Below, in pieces: positions 20,871 to 30,421 of a stretch of DNA of 63,721 nucleotides. This DNA is from Mesomycoplasma hyorhinis ATCC 17981. Lineage in GTDB: Bacteria > Bacillota_I > Bacilli_A > Mycoplasmatales > Metamycoplasmataceae. Position 1 is the stretch's first letter; every line of letters begins with the position of its first letter. The notes below the pieces were generated by a model that worked only from the letters and a program-made list of their open reading frames with translations, searched no databases and had not been told where the DNA came from. The translations under genes and the position numbers were made by a program. The stretch spans positions 1-63,721 of the forward strand of contig NZ_KB911487.1 in assembly GCF_000383515.1 (NCBI RefSeq), written 5' to 3'.

Positions 20871-22074
20871 ATTAAGACCAGAAAATTTAGAAGAATTTGT
20901 TGGTCAGCCACATTTAAGAACATTACTCGAAAAACTTATACAAACACAAGATAAATCTTCTTTTATTTTCTATGGACCTTCAGGAACAGGAAAAACTTCT
21001 TTAGCAATTTTATTAGCCAAAAATTTGAATTTAAAATTTGATATTTTTAATGCTACTATAGAAAATAAATCTGATTTGCTTCAGAAAATAAAGGATAATC
21101 AAGTTGTAATTATAGATGAGGTACACAGACTCAATAAAGATAAACAAGACATTTTACTATCGCATTTAGAACAGGGTGAAACAACTTTTTATCTTTGCAC
21201 AACAGAAAATCCTTTTTTTAAAATAGTGCCTGCAATAAGAAGTAGAACTTATCTTTTAGAATTTAAACCTCTAAGTTTTGAAGATATATTTTTAAGACTA
21301 AGTTTATACTTAAAAAATAACAATTTAAGTCAAATCATAGACGATAGTTTACTTAAATTTATTATCAGGCATTCAAATGGCGATCTTAGACAATCTTTGA
21401 ATAATTTATCTTTAATTTTGAAGCTAAATAAGAAGAAAAACATAGAAAAAGAAGACATAAAAGCCATTATTCCATCAATGAATTTTTATTCAGATGAAAA
21501 AGGTGATAACCACTATGATTATTTAAGTGCTTTCCATAAATCATTAAGAGGTTCTGATGAGGATGCTTCACTTTATTATGGAGCAATAATATTACACTCA
21601 GGAGACATTGACGGCTTAATCAGAAGACTTATTGCTGTTGTTCATGAAGATATAGGTCTAGCTAATCCTTTGCTTTCTATAAAAGTTCAAAGTGCAATTT
21701 GAGCAATGGAAAGATTGGGTATGCCAGAAATGAAACTACCTCTTGCTCATATTATTTGTGAAATTGCTTTAAGTCCAAAATCAAACTCGACATATTTAGC
21801 TTTTGAAAAGGCACAAGAGTTGATAAATTCAAACCAAATTTATACCCCGCCAAATCATTTACGTGATTCACATTATCAATCTGCTGCAAAATTAAATCGC
21901 GGTGTTGGCTATAAATATCCACATGATTTTGAAAATCACTGAATTTTTCAACAATATATGCCAGATAAATTAAAAAATCAAGTATTATTTACATACTCAA
22001 ATTCTCAAGCTGAAGTAAAATTTAAAAAATATTGAGATAATATAAAGAAAAATGAAGGAAATAATGGATTATAA
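20857..22074 (+). CDS. rarA: Replication-associated recombination protein RarA (MgsA)
   Basis: 405 aa AAA+ ATPase of the clamp-loader-like RarA/Mgs1/WRNIP1 family, which acts at stalled replication forks. RPENLEEFVGQPHL is the usual N-terminal box. Walker A is FYGPSGTGKTS, Walker B is VVIIDEVHRLNK, sensor 1 is CTTENP, and the arginine finger region is AIRSRTYLL. The C-terminal tetramerisation region has AMERLGMPE and LRDSHYQSA. The start overlaps the DUF2130 gene by 14 bases; the end overlaps pheS by 11 bases. The organism thus reads fork rescue and PheRS from one transcript. Confidence 0.93.
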
Positions 22075-23020
22075 GAAAGTACTAAATAAGTTTGTCATTA
22101 ACAATTTAGAAGATTTAAAATTAGCCAAAAATGCTTTTTTTGGTAAAGATAGCTATTTAGCAAAATTACAAAATCAACTAAAATCTGTTTCAAATGAAGA
22201 AAAAAAAGAACTGGGAAAACAAATTAGTCAAATAAGACAAGAAGCTGAAACTTTCTTTGCAAATCAAGCAAAATTACTTGAAGAAAAAAGAATAAATGAA
22301 CAAATTCAAAAAGAATGAATTGATATAAATTTACCAACTAATAGTTTTGCTAGTTTGCATCCATTAACTTTAATTGAAACACGAATTAGAGAATGATTTT
22401 TAGCAAATGGTTATTTTGAAGTTAAAGCAAGTGAAATTGAAAATGATGAATACAATTTCGAAAGACTAAATATTCCAAAAAATCATCCAGCTCGTGACAT
22501 GCAAGATAGTCTGTATATAGATGAAAAACATTTATTAAGAACTCATAATACCGGTGTTAGTGCAAGAATGTTAGAAATTAATAAAAACAAAGCATTTAGT
22601 CAATTTTGTATGGGTAAAGTTTATCGAAATGATGAAGATGATCAAACACATTCACATCAATTTAGTCAATTAGACTTTATTTCTGTAGGTAATTTAACTA
22701 TTACTGATTTAATTGGAACCTTAAAAAGCTTCTTAACTTATGTTTTTGAAACAGATTTAGAATTTAAATTTAGACCATCTTTTTTTCCTTTCACAGAACC
22801 TTCTTTAGAAGTAGATATTTTTTACAAAAACAGATGAATTGAGATTTTAGGTTCAGGAATGATTCATCCAAATGTGCTTAAAAAAGCTGGTTATACAAAT
22901 AATTTTAGAGCCATAGCAGCAGGTGTTGGTCTTGAAAGACTTGCTATGATTAAATACGGAATTGAAGATATTAGAGAACTTTATAAAAATGATTTACGTT
23001 TTTTAAAACAATTTAAATAA
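22064..23020 (+). CDS. pheS: Phenylalanyl-tRNA synthetase alpha subunit
   Basis: 318 aa class II synthetase subunit. Start chosen at 22064 because AAGGAA lies at 22055-22060; an in-frame ATG at 22052 is upstream of that site. N-terminal helical hairpin for tRNA binding, then the catalytic core with [11 protein letters not shown] (motif 2 region), [29 protein letters not shown] and motif 3 [18 protein letters not shown]. It pairs with PheT as an alpha2-beta2 tetramer that charges tRNA-Phe; pheT starts 11 bases later. Confidence 0.95.
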
Positions 23021-23031
23021 AAGGATTTACA

Positions 23032-25218
23032 ATGATTTTTTCACTCAAAAAATTAAAACAATTAGCTAATTTAGACAAACATATTTCTTTAGAAGACATT
23101 ACAAAAGCTATAAATTCCATTGGTTTTGAACTAGAATCTGCTACAAAATTAAACAACATTCAAGGTATTAAATTTGGGCACATTATTGAACTTTACAAAA
23201 ATCCAAACGCTGATAATTTAACAGTTTGTAAAATAGAATTTGAAGATAAACAAAGAACTATTCAGACAAGAGCTACAAATTTAAAGCAAAATGATTATGT
23301 TATGGCTTTTGTTCCAGGAACTTCTAGTGGTGATATTACTTTTGGTGCTAAGGAATTAAAAGGAATCATTTCTGAAGGAATGTTGGTGTCCTTAAATGAA
23401 TTAGGTTTTGATGATTCTTTAGTTTCAAAAGAAGTAGCAGAAGGAATTTTTAGCTTTAAAAAAGTAGATTTATCTTTAGATCCTTTAGATTTTTTCGACT
23501 TAGATGATTACCTATTAGATATCAAAATTTTAGCTAATCGTGCAGATGCAAATTCTTACTTAATAATGGCGAAGGAATTGGCAGCTTACTTTAGAACTAC
23601 AACTTCAAAATTGTCTATAAAAACCAAACCTAGCTTTAAATCAGACTTCATTTTTGAAGACTTTTTAGATAATAAACTAACAGGAATAGAAGCTAAAATT
23701 GACAATGATTTTAAACTCAGTATTCAAGACAAATTACTTTTATTAAAATCTTCAATTAAACTTGTAAATCCTATTGTCGATTTGACAAATCTTACTTTAA
23801 TTATGACAGGTCAACCCGTTCATGTTTATGATGTTGACAAATTAAAAACTACAAAAATTTTAAAACCAGCTATAAAATCAAGTATTATCGAAACTATTTT
23901 AGGAAACAAAGAAGTAAAAGTTTCTAATTCTTTAGTTATTATCAACGAAAATGAAGAAGTTTTAGCTTTTCCAGCGGTAATTGGTTTAGAAAAAAATGCA
24001 GTAGATTCTGATAGCAAAAATGTTCTATTTGAAATTGGAATTTTTGATACTACACAAACAAGAAAAACTGTAAAAGAATTAGAAGTTTCTAACTCCACTT
24101 CTAATAGAGCTATTAAAAATTTTGCTTATGGTTCTATTAATCTTGCGCACAAATTTTTAAAATCACATTTAAATAATTATTCTTTTTCAATAAATTTAAA
24201 TGAAATTCAAAAACAAGAAATAGAATTAAACATTCATAAAATGCAACACATTGCCGGTGTTAAATTCTGCTGTGATCCTGAGTTTAAAAATACTATATTT
24301 TCTTTAAAATCTTTAGGTTTTGAATTTGATTTCAGAAACAAAAAAGTAAAAATACCTACATATAGATATGATATTGAATTAAATGAAGATCTTTTAGAAG
24401 AAATTTTAAGATTTTATGGTTACACAAAACTAGAACCAACAGTTCCTAAAAATACAGTTTTTAAAATTGAAAAAACTGATACTTTAAAAGAACAAGTAAA
24501 AGTTTTAGGCTTTAACGAAATTAAAACCTATACTTTAATTTCTAAACAAAAAAATGAATTTAATCCCTTTGATTTTCCCGAACAAATAAATCTAAAAACC
24601 TTCTTATCTAAAGAAAGAGAAACAATTAGAAACACACAAGCTATTTCAATTTCTGAAGCTTTAGAACATAATATCAAAAGAAAAATGTCTAAAATTAGTT
24701 TATTTGAAATCGGTATGATTAATTCAGAAATCAGTACTTTGATTTTAGCTTCTACTGAATTTAATTTTTTTGAATTAAAACAAAAATTGTTTGATTTATT
24801 TTCTCTCGATTTTGAGTTCATAAGAACAAATTCAGAACAATTTCATAATGGAGTTTCTGCAAAAATATATTACAATAATCAACAATTAGGTTGAATAGGT
24901 AAACCACATCCAAAATTAAAATTAGTAGATGCATTTTATCTAGAAATTAATTTAGATGCAATTAAAAAATTTGTAAAAAATATTAAATTTAATTCATATG
25001 ATTCTAATGAATTAAAAATAAGAGATATTACTTTTACTTTAAATAAACATCAATCTATAGAAGAAGAAATAAACAAATTAAAAGATATTCCAGGAATTTT
25101 TTCCATCAGCTTAAAAGATTCTATAAATATAGATGAAAAACAAAAAATTACATTGCATTTAGTGTGTAATGAAAAATCTATAGAATTTATTAACAAAATT
25201 TACGAAAACATGTTATAA
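23032..25218 (+). CDS. pheT: Phenylalanyl-tRNA synthetase beta subunit
   Basis: 728 aa. An OB-fold tRNA-binding domain near residues 40-150 has the pattern KFGHIIELYKNPNADNLTVCKIEF. It is followed by B3/B4-like and B5 domains, with PTYRYDIELNEDLLEEILRFYGY marking the B5/core junction, and a shortened C-terminal region with the ferredoxin-like anticodon-binding fold near the end (IRDITFTLNK). AAAGGATTTACA precedes the ATG. It is shorter than the roughly 800-aa bacterial average, as seen in other mycoplasmas. Ends 110 bases before rpmF. Confidence 0.93.
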
Positions 25219-25282
25219 TTATTCTTACCTATTCACATTGAAAAGAAATTTAATAAAATTTTACAAAAATAAAAAATTTTGT

Positions 25283-25288
25283 TATAAT
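25283..25288 (+). promoter_or_regulatory. -10 box before rpmF
   Basis: TATAAT in TTGTTATAAT, 40 bases before the rpmF ATG. Confidence 0.5.
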
Positions 25289-25327
25289 CATAATGCTTTT
25301 TCAAATTAGAAACACAAAGGAGAGATA

Positions 25328-25513
25328 ATGGCAATAGTACCAAAGCGTAAAACATCAAAACAACGTAAACACAAAAGAAGAACTCATGATGTATTAACAT
25401 CACCAACTTTAGTAACTTGTGGAACTTGTTCAGGAAAATCATTACCTCACCATGTATGTTCAAATTGTGGTTTCTATAAAGGTAAAAAAGTTATTGAAGG
25501 TCTACAAAAATAA
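25328..25513 (+). CDS. rpmF: 50S ribosomal protein L32
   Basis: 61 aa. The basic N-terminal half (VPKRKTSKQRKHKRR) and zinc ribbon CGTCSGK...VCSNCG with four Cys are typical of the zinc-bound form of bL32. A strong AAAGGAGA site precedes the ATG. It stands at the head of the tRNA cluster and may be read through into it. Confidence 0.96.
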   Translation: MAIVPKRKTSKQRKHKRRTHDVLTSPTLVTCGTCSGKSLPHHVCSNCGFYKGKKVIEGLQK

Positions 25514-25551
25514 ATTTCTTTAACTTCAATATGTGCTAGAAATAGCAAAAA

Positions 25552-25626
25552 GCCGATTTAGCTCAGCGGTAGAGCAGCTGGCTGTTAACCAGTTGGTCGC
25601 AGGTTCGATCCCCGCAATCGGCGCCA
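25552..25626 (+). tRNA. tRNA-Asn (anticodon GTT)
   Basis: Acceptor GCCGATT/AATCGGC, anticodon loop CTGTTAA, encoded CCA. Confidence 0.97.
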
Positions 25627-25630
25627 TATT

Positions 25631-25706
25631 GGCCCGTTGGTGAAGCGGTTAACACACATGGTTTTCATCCATGGATTCACGGGTTCGATTCCCGTACGGG
25701 TCACCA
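25631..25706 (+). tRNA. tRNA-Glu (anticodon TTC)
   Basis: Acceptor GGCCCGT/ACGGGTC, anticodon loop TTTTCAT, encoded CCA. Four bases after tRNA-Asn. Confidence 0.96.
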
Positions 25707-25711
25707 TTTTA

Positions 25712-25787
25712 GGAAGATTAGCTCAGCTGGGAGAGCATCGCCCTTACAAGGCGAGGGTCGTGGGTTCGATCCCCTCATCTTCCACCA
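25712..25787 (+). tRNA. tRNA-Val (anticodon TAC)
   Basis: Acceptor GGAAGAT/ATCTTCC, anticodon loop CTTACAA, encoded CCA. Confidence 0.97.
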
Positions 25788-25790
25788 TAT

Positions 25791-25866
25791 GCCGTCTTAG
25801 CTCAGTTGGCAGAGCAACTGCCTTGTAAGCAGTAGGTCGTAGGTTCAAATCCTATAGACGGCACCA
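25791..25866 (+). tRNA. tRNA-Thr (anticodon TGT)
   Basis: Acceptor GCCGTCT/AGACGGC, anticodon loop CTTGTAA, encoded CCA. Confidence 0.97.
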
Positions 25867-25868
25867 TT

Positions 25869-25914
25869 TATGTTACTTGGTAGTTTTAATTAGGTTCGAT
25901 TCCTATAAAACATA
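25869..25914 (+). pseudogene. tRNA relic or tRNA-like element in the tRNA cluster
   Basis: Between tRNA-Thr and tRNA-Leu lies a 46-base structure. A 6-bp acceptor-like stem TATGTT/AACATA encloses a canonical T-arm TAGG-TTCGATT-CCTA, and about 16 bases stand where the D- and anticodon arms should be. The T-loop TTCGATT is identical to that of neighbouring tRNAs. Most likely the remains of a tRNA gene after an internal deletion; a processed tRNA-like RNA is the alternative. Confidence 0.55.
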
Positions 25915-25921
25915 CAATTAA

Positions 25922-26006
25922 GCGCGAGTGGTGAAATTGGCAGACACGCTAGATTTAGGCTCTAGTGCTTTATAGCGTAAGGGTTCAAGTCCCTTCTTGC
26001 GCACCA
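25922..26006 (+). tRNA. tRNA-Leu (anticodon TAG)
   Basis: 85 nt with long variable arm and encoded CCA. Acceptor GCGCGAG/CTTGCGC has one G-U pair; anticodon stem CTAGA/TCTAG with loop TTTAGGC. Confidence 0.96.
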
Positions 26007-26013
26007 AATGTAG

Positions 26014-26035
26014 AATTCACCTCCTTTCTTGAATT
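26014..26035 (+). ncRNA. Hairpin displaying an anti-Shine-Dalgarno loop in the tRNA trailer
   Basis: AATTCA (26014-26019) pairs with TGAATT (26030-26035), leaving CCTCCTTTCT in the loop. Bases 26017-26029 (TCACCTCCTTTCT) equal the conserved 3' end of bacterial 16S rRNA. It lies between tRNA-Leu and the cluster terminator at 26051, so a 3' trailer RNA of about 70 nt would be released by tRNA end processing. Whether it is stable or functional is not known. Confidence 0.4.
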
Positions 26036-26050
26036 TTCACTGTCAAGAAC

Positions 26051-26077
26051 AAAACCAAGCTAAATGCTTGGTTTTTC
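26051..26077 (+). terminator. Terminator of the tRNA cluster
   Basis: AAAACCAAGC-TAAAT-GCTTGGTTTT followed by T-rich sequence. Confidence 0.85.
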
Positions 26078-26097
26078 TTTCTTTTTAAAGGTTATCT

Positions 26098-26964
26098 ATG
26101 ATTAAATTGCTTTATAAACCAACTAATATTACATCATTTAAGTTTATTAAAAACTATGCTAGAGAAAATCATATTAAAAAAATCGGACACACTGGAACAT
26201 TAGATCCTTTAGCGTCTGGGCTAATGTTAATAGCAACGGATGAAGACACAAAATTTATACCTTATATCGACACACAAGACAAAGAATATGTTGTTAAATT
26301 AAAATTTGGTTTTACTTCAGACACGTACGATATTGAAGGTAAAATAGAAGAATTTTCTCAAAATAAAGTAACTTTAAAACAAATAGAAGAACAATTAAAA
26401 ATTTTAGTTGCTAAAGAAGAACAGCTACCTCCAGTTTTTTCAGCTAAAAAAGTTAATGGTCAACGTTCATATGATTTAGCTAGACAAAACAAGTTTTTGG
26501 ATTTAAAACCTATAAAAATAAAGGTATTAGAATATAATATTTTAAATTTTGATTACAACCAACAAACACTTGAATTACAATTTAGAGTCTCAAGAGGAAC
26601 ATATATAAGAACTTTAGTTCACGATTTAGGTCAGATGTTGAAAATTGGTGCAATTATGGTAGAATTAACAAGAACTAAAATAAATTTTTTAGATTTTTCT
26701 TTTTTAAATCAAGATTTAAATGTTTTAGATTTAATACATTTGAGTCAAACCAAAATAGACAAATTTCAATTACAACAACTTATGCAAGGCAAGGTTGTTT
26801 CTTTTGAACAAAATTACAAAGATCCAGAAGAAACTTTATTAGTAATTCAAAATCAGGCAGTAGGTATTGCAACAATTAAAAACAAAACTTTAAAGTCCAC
26901 AAAACTTTTTGGTAATAAGATAAAAATAATATTAAAAGAACAAGGAAATAAAAATGATAAGTAA
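26098..26964 (+). CDS. truB: tRNA pseudouridine(55) synthase TruB
   Basis: 288 aa. Forms pseudouridine at position 55 in the T-loop of tRNAs. The N-terminal KPTNITSFKFIK and GHTGTLDPLASGLM with catalytic Asp 36 are diagnostic; PPVFSAKKVNGQRSYDLAR and SRGTYIRTLVHDLG are the conserved core motifs. A weak AAAGGTTATCT site precedes the ATG. It overlaps the following HAD gene by 11 bases, so they are co-translated. Placement next to a tRNA cluster may be chance. Confidence 0.95.
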   Translation: MIKLLYKPTNITSFKFIKNYARENHIKKIGHTGTLDPLASGLMLIATDEDTKFIPYIDTQDKEYVVKLKFGFTSDTYDIEGKIEEFSQNKVTLKQIEEQLKILVAKEEQLPPVFSAKKVNGQRSYDLARQNKFLDLKPIKIKVLEYNILNFDYNQQTLELQFRVSRGTYIRTLVHDLGQMLKIGAIMVELTRTKINFLDFSFLNQDLNVLDLIHLSQTKIDKFQLQQLMQGKVVSFEQNYKDPEETLLVIQNQAVGIATIKNKTLKSTKLFGNKIKIILKEQGNKNDK

Positions 26965-27766
26965 AAATATAAAAATATTTGCCACAGATATTGATGATAC
27001 AATTTTACCTTCGGGTTATAAAGATATTCCAAGTGAAATAATCGATATGTTTTCTCAACTTCAACAAAATAATATTAAAACTGTATTAGTAACTGGTAGA
27101 GATTTAGTAACTATTGGACGTCATATTAATACACCAAATATTGATTATTTTATTGGAGCAAATGGTGCATTTATTTACGATTTTGCAAGAAAAAAAATAA
27201 TCTGAGAAAAGGAAATTAGTTTTAGTGATTTTAAATTAATTGAAGAATTTGCATATCAACAAAATGTAGAATTTGTAATAATGGATCATAAACATATATA
27301 TTATTCCGATGGACATTCAGATTTAGATTCACCATTTTTATCAAAACATCAACATAAAATGAAGTCAATAAATGATTACACTGGAGATACTCCACTACAT
27401 ATTATTACTATTAAAGAAAAGTATCCAAATCCTGAGATTATGAAAAATTTTGCTTCATTTTTAAAGGAAAAAAATATTCAAGCAGAAATTAGTTCAAGAT
27501 GAACATACGGTTTTTTTATTTCCCCAGTTAATATTAAAAAAAGTATTACTTTAATTTTTTTAGCAACTCTTTTAGGATTTACTAAAGATCAAATTATCGC
27601 TTTTGGAGATTCTTCTAACGATGTCGAAATGATTAGAGATGTTGGTTATGGAGTTGCAATGGCAAATGCTTTAGATGAAGTAAAAAGCGTTGCAAAAGAC
27701 ATTGCAGAAGATACTAGAGATCTTGGAGTATACAAAAAAGCAAAAGAGTTAAAACTAATAAACTAA
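26954..27766 (+). CDS. Cof-type HAD-IIB phosphatase
   Basis: 270 aa. Motif I is FATDIDDT (nucleophile Asp 12), motif II VTGRD, and the C-terminal GDSSNDVEMI with the metal-binding Asp is near residue 219. A C2-type cap lies between. Members dephosphorylate sugar phosphates, flavin nucleotides or pyridoxal phosphate; the substrate cannot be predicted. It overlaps truB by 11 bases and is followed after 8 bases by ribF, so a flavin-related role is possible but only inferred. Two in-frame TGA Trp codons. Confidence 0.9.
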
Positions 27767-27774
27767 ATATTATT

Positions 27775-28647
27775 ATGACAAAAATTTATTCTTATCCTTT
27801 AGATTCGAATTTTAAATTTAACAACGCTACTTTTGTTTTAGGTTCTTTTGAATCTTTTCACATTGGTCATCAAAAATTAATTCAAAAAGCCAAAGAACTA
27901 TCAGATACAGTAGTTGTGTGTATGATTAAAAATCCAATTAAATTACCTAAAAGCAATGGATTTGTATTTTCTGATTTGGATTCCAGAATTTATGCTTTAG
28001 CAAATCAAGAAATTAAAAATATTTTGCTTATAGATTTTAATGAAGAGATTCAAAATATGACTGGCAATAATTTTATAGATTCTTTAATCAATTCAGGTGC
28101 TAGCTCTTTTGTTATTGGTAAAGACTTTAAATTCGGTCGCTTTGGGCAGTGAAATGCTTCAATTTTAAAGGAATATTTTCAAAACACCCATATAATAGAA
28201 CACATAAAAGACAGCCAACAAGGAATAAAAATTTCTACAAAATTTTTGAAAGAAAATTTAAATTTTGGAGAAATTAGTTTACTTAATTCACTACTTACAG
28301 AAAACTATAAAATAAAAGTAACTTTAGATTCTGAGAAAAAATTTCAGTGACCTGATGAAATTGAAAAATTACACACGGGAATTTATATAGCCAACTTTTT
28401 ATCAACAAAAGATTCAGAAAAGTACCACGGAATTTTAAAAATAGACTTTAAAAAACCTTCAATTGCAGAACTAATTTTGTTTGATTTACTTCAAATTGAA
28501 GGAACTCTTTTAGGTTTTGTTGAAATAGTAAAAGAAATTCGATTAGTAATTCAATCAAAGAATAATGAATTGACAAATTCTGACATAAAAACAGCCAAAG
28601 AATATCATTTAGAACAACTAAGAGCGCTTAAAAAAACTTCAAATTAA
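27775..28647 (+). CDS. ribF: FAD synthetase / riboflavin kinase RibF
   Basis: 290 aa. The N-terminal adenylyltransferase domain has GSFESFHIGHQKLI (H-x-G-H nucleotide-binding motif), FSDLDSRIYAL and SFVIGKDFKFGRFG. The C-terminal part (about 170-290) should be the flavokinase domain that phosphorylates riboflavin; its usual G-D-x-x-G and P-T-A-N motifs are hard to see, with HTGIYIANF the best match, so this half may be divergent. Makes FMN and FAD for flavoenzymes such as the E3 encoded at 53844. Spaced 8 bases from the HAD gene. Confidence 0.88.
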
Positions 28648-28674
28648 CAAATATAATTTATAATTTATTGCACT

Positions 28675-30345
28675 ATGAAAAAAAAGAAACTTTATTTAAT
28701 ATCAACTTTAGCATTTTCAACAATTTTATTAGCTATTTCTTGTGGTAAAAATCAAACTACTCCTGTAGGCACACAACCAATAGATAATACCAAGCCTGAA
28801 GATTCATCAGCAAATCAAAGTTCTGATTTAAATAATAGAAAAAAAGATGAATCACAAGAACAAGGAAACACTATGGTAGGAAATACAAATAATAATTCCC
28901 CAGAAGCAGGAGTTACAGATAATAAAGTAAAATCTCCAACAAATCCTATAAATGATATGGGTATGATGCTAGAACAAGATAAAAAAGTAGTTCCAATAAA
29001 TAAAGTTGATGAAAACAAATCTAAAGTAAAAGCAAATCCACCAAAAGAAGAAAAAAGAAGTCCAATCACCAAAACTAAAGAAGAATTATTAGCAGAAGAA
29101 AAGAAAAATAAAGAGATTCAAAATAATCTAGAAATAGATTTTTTTAATTTAGATAATGACTTTTTAATTGCTCATACACCAAAATCTTTAGACACTACAA
29201 CCGCTTTAAATAAGTTCAAATCAGATGAATACAAAAATTTTGACTATAGTAATTTCGTATCTAAATTAACTACAAATGATGAAAAATTTAAACAAAAATA
29301 TGATGCAAAATTAGATTTTACAAGCGCTGAAGAAGATAAAACTAGCAAGATACTTAAAAATGTAAAATTAACTGTTATTTCTAAAGAAAATCCTTCATTT
29401 TCAAAGCAAAAAAATATCAATATTTATTGAAAAAATCCAAAAGTAGAGAAATTACAAGCTTTAGAACCAAATATACTAGTGCAAACTCCAGTTGCTGAAT
29501 TAAAACAACTTTTTCCTTCTTTTGTAGTTTTTAGTTTATTGTTTTCTAATGCAATACAAGGTGTATTTAATAAACTGTATAATTCTGAGGAAAGCATCAT
29601 AAATATACCTTCAATTCCAAGTATTAACTTAGGTTTAACAGACCAATTTGTTAAAGTAAAACAAGCAGATACAAATAATGATAGAAACAGACAGTATCAA
29701 ATTAAAATTGATAAAGTTAAGTTCAATGATTTTACAGGTGAGTTATGGCTAGAAGTTAAGTTGTACACATTTGAAGACAACGAACCTGTTTATTACAAAC
29801 AATACTATTTTGACAATTTTAGAAAATGAAATCCAAAATCTGATTTTAAATTTGAATTAAATCCTTCTTCATCTGACCTTAAAAAAACAAACACATTCGA
29901 ACAACTTGTCAAAAAATACAAAACAGAATTAGAAACTAAAAACAGTGTAAATATAACAGATAATGATCAATTAAATGTTCTAAAAAATTTTATTATCGAT
30001 AACCTTTCACTAACTTTCCCAGAAACAGAAAAAGTTTACTCATTAAATAATTTTAAAATTTCTGACTATCAAGCATCTGACCCTAAAAAACCAAAAGAAA
30101 AATTTATTATTTATCCTTTAATTTCCTTTATAAATTCCAATTCTGTAGCTGATTCTAGTACTTTTAAAATTGAAAAACAAAACGATAAATATCTGTTAAA
30201 TATTAATTCAGATATTAATATTTATCCTCTCGCATTAGATCATTTTTCTACACTAAAGGAACTTTCTAGTACGTCTGCTTCGCCTGTTTCATTCAAGGTA
30301 ACATCATCGATTGATGTATCTGATATTATAAAAACAAACCAATAA
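28675..30345 (+). CDS. Lipoprotein, function unknown
   Basis: 556 aa. Signal peptide with lipobox AISC (Cys 23), then about 120 residues of Asn/Ser/Lys-rich disordered linker, then a mostly beta-type ectodomain containing repeated hydrophilic segments such as KIDKVKFNDFTGELWLEVKL. I do not recognise a family. A TATAAT lies only about 10 bases before the ATG and there is no Shine-Dalgarno sequence, so the mRNA may be leaderless. A perfect 14-bp stem terminator follows. Frame intact, with TGA Trp codons. Confidence 0.75.
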
Positions 30346-30347
30346 TA

Positions 30348-30389
30348 AAATAAAATCTACTGAACTTAATGTTTTAGTAGATTTTATTT
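30348..30389 (+). terminator. Terminator of lipoprotein gene
   Basis: AAATAAAATCTACT and AGTAGATTTTATTT form a 14-bp stem with a 14-base loop. Confidence 0.75.
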
Positions 30390-30421
30390 GCTAAAATTTA
30401 AATAAAAAGTTAAAGGAAATT

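Noticed and set aside
25637-25828. 63-aa ORF across the tRNA cluster
   Set aside because: It translates through three tRNA genes; a well-known annotation artefact.
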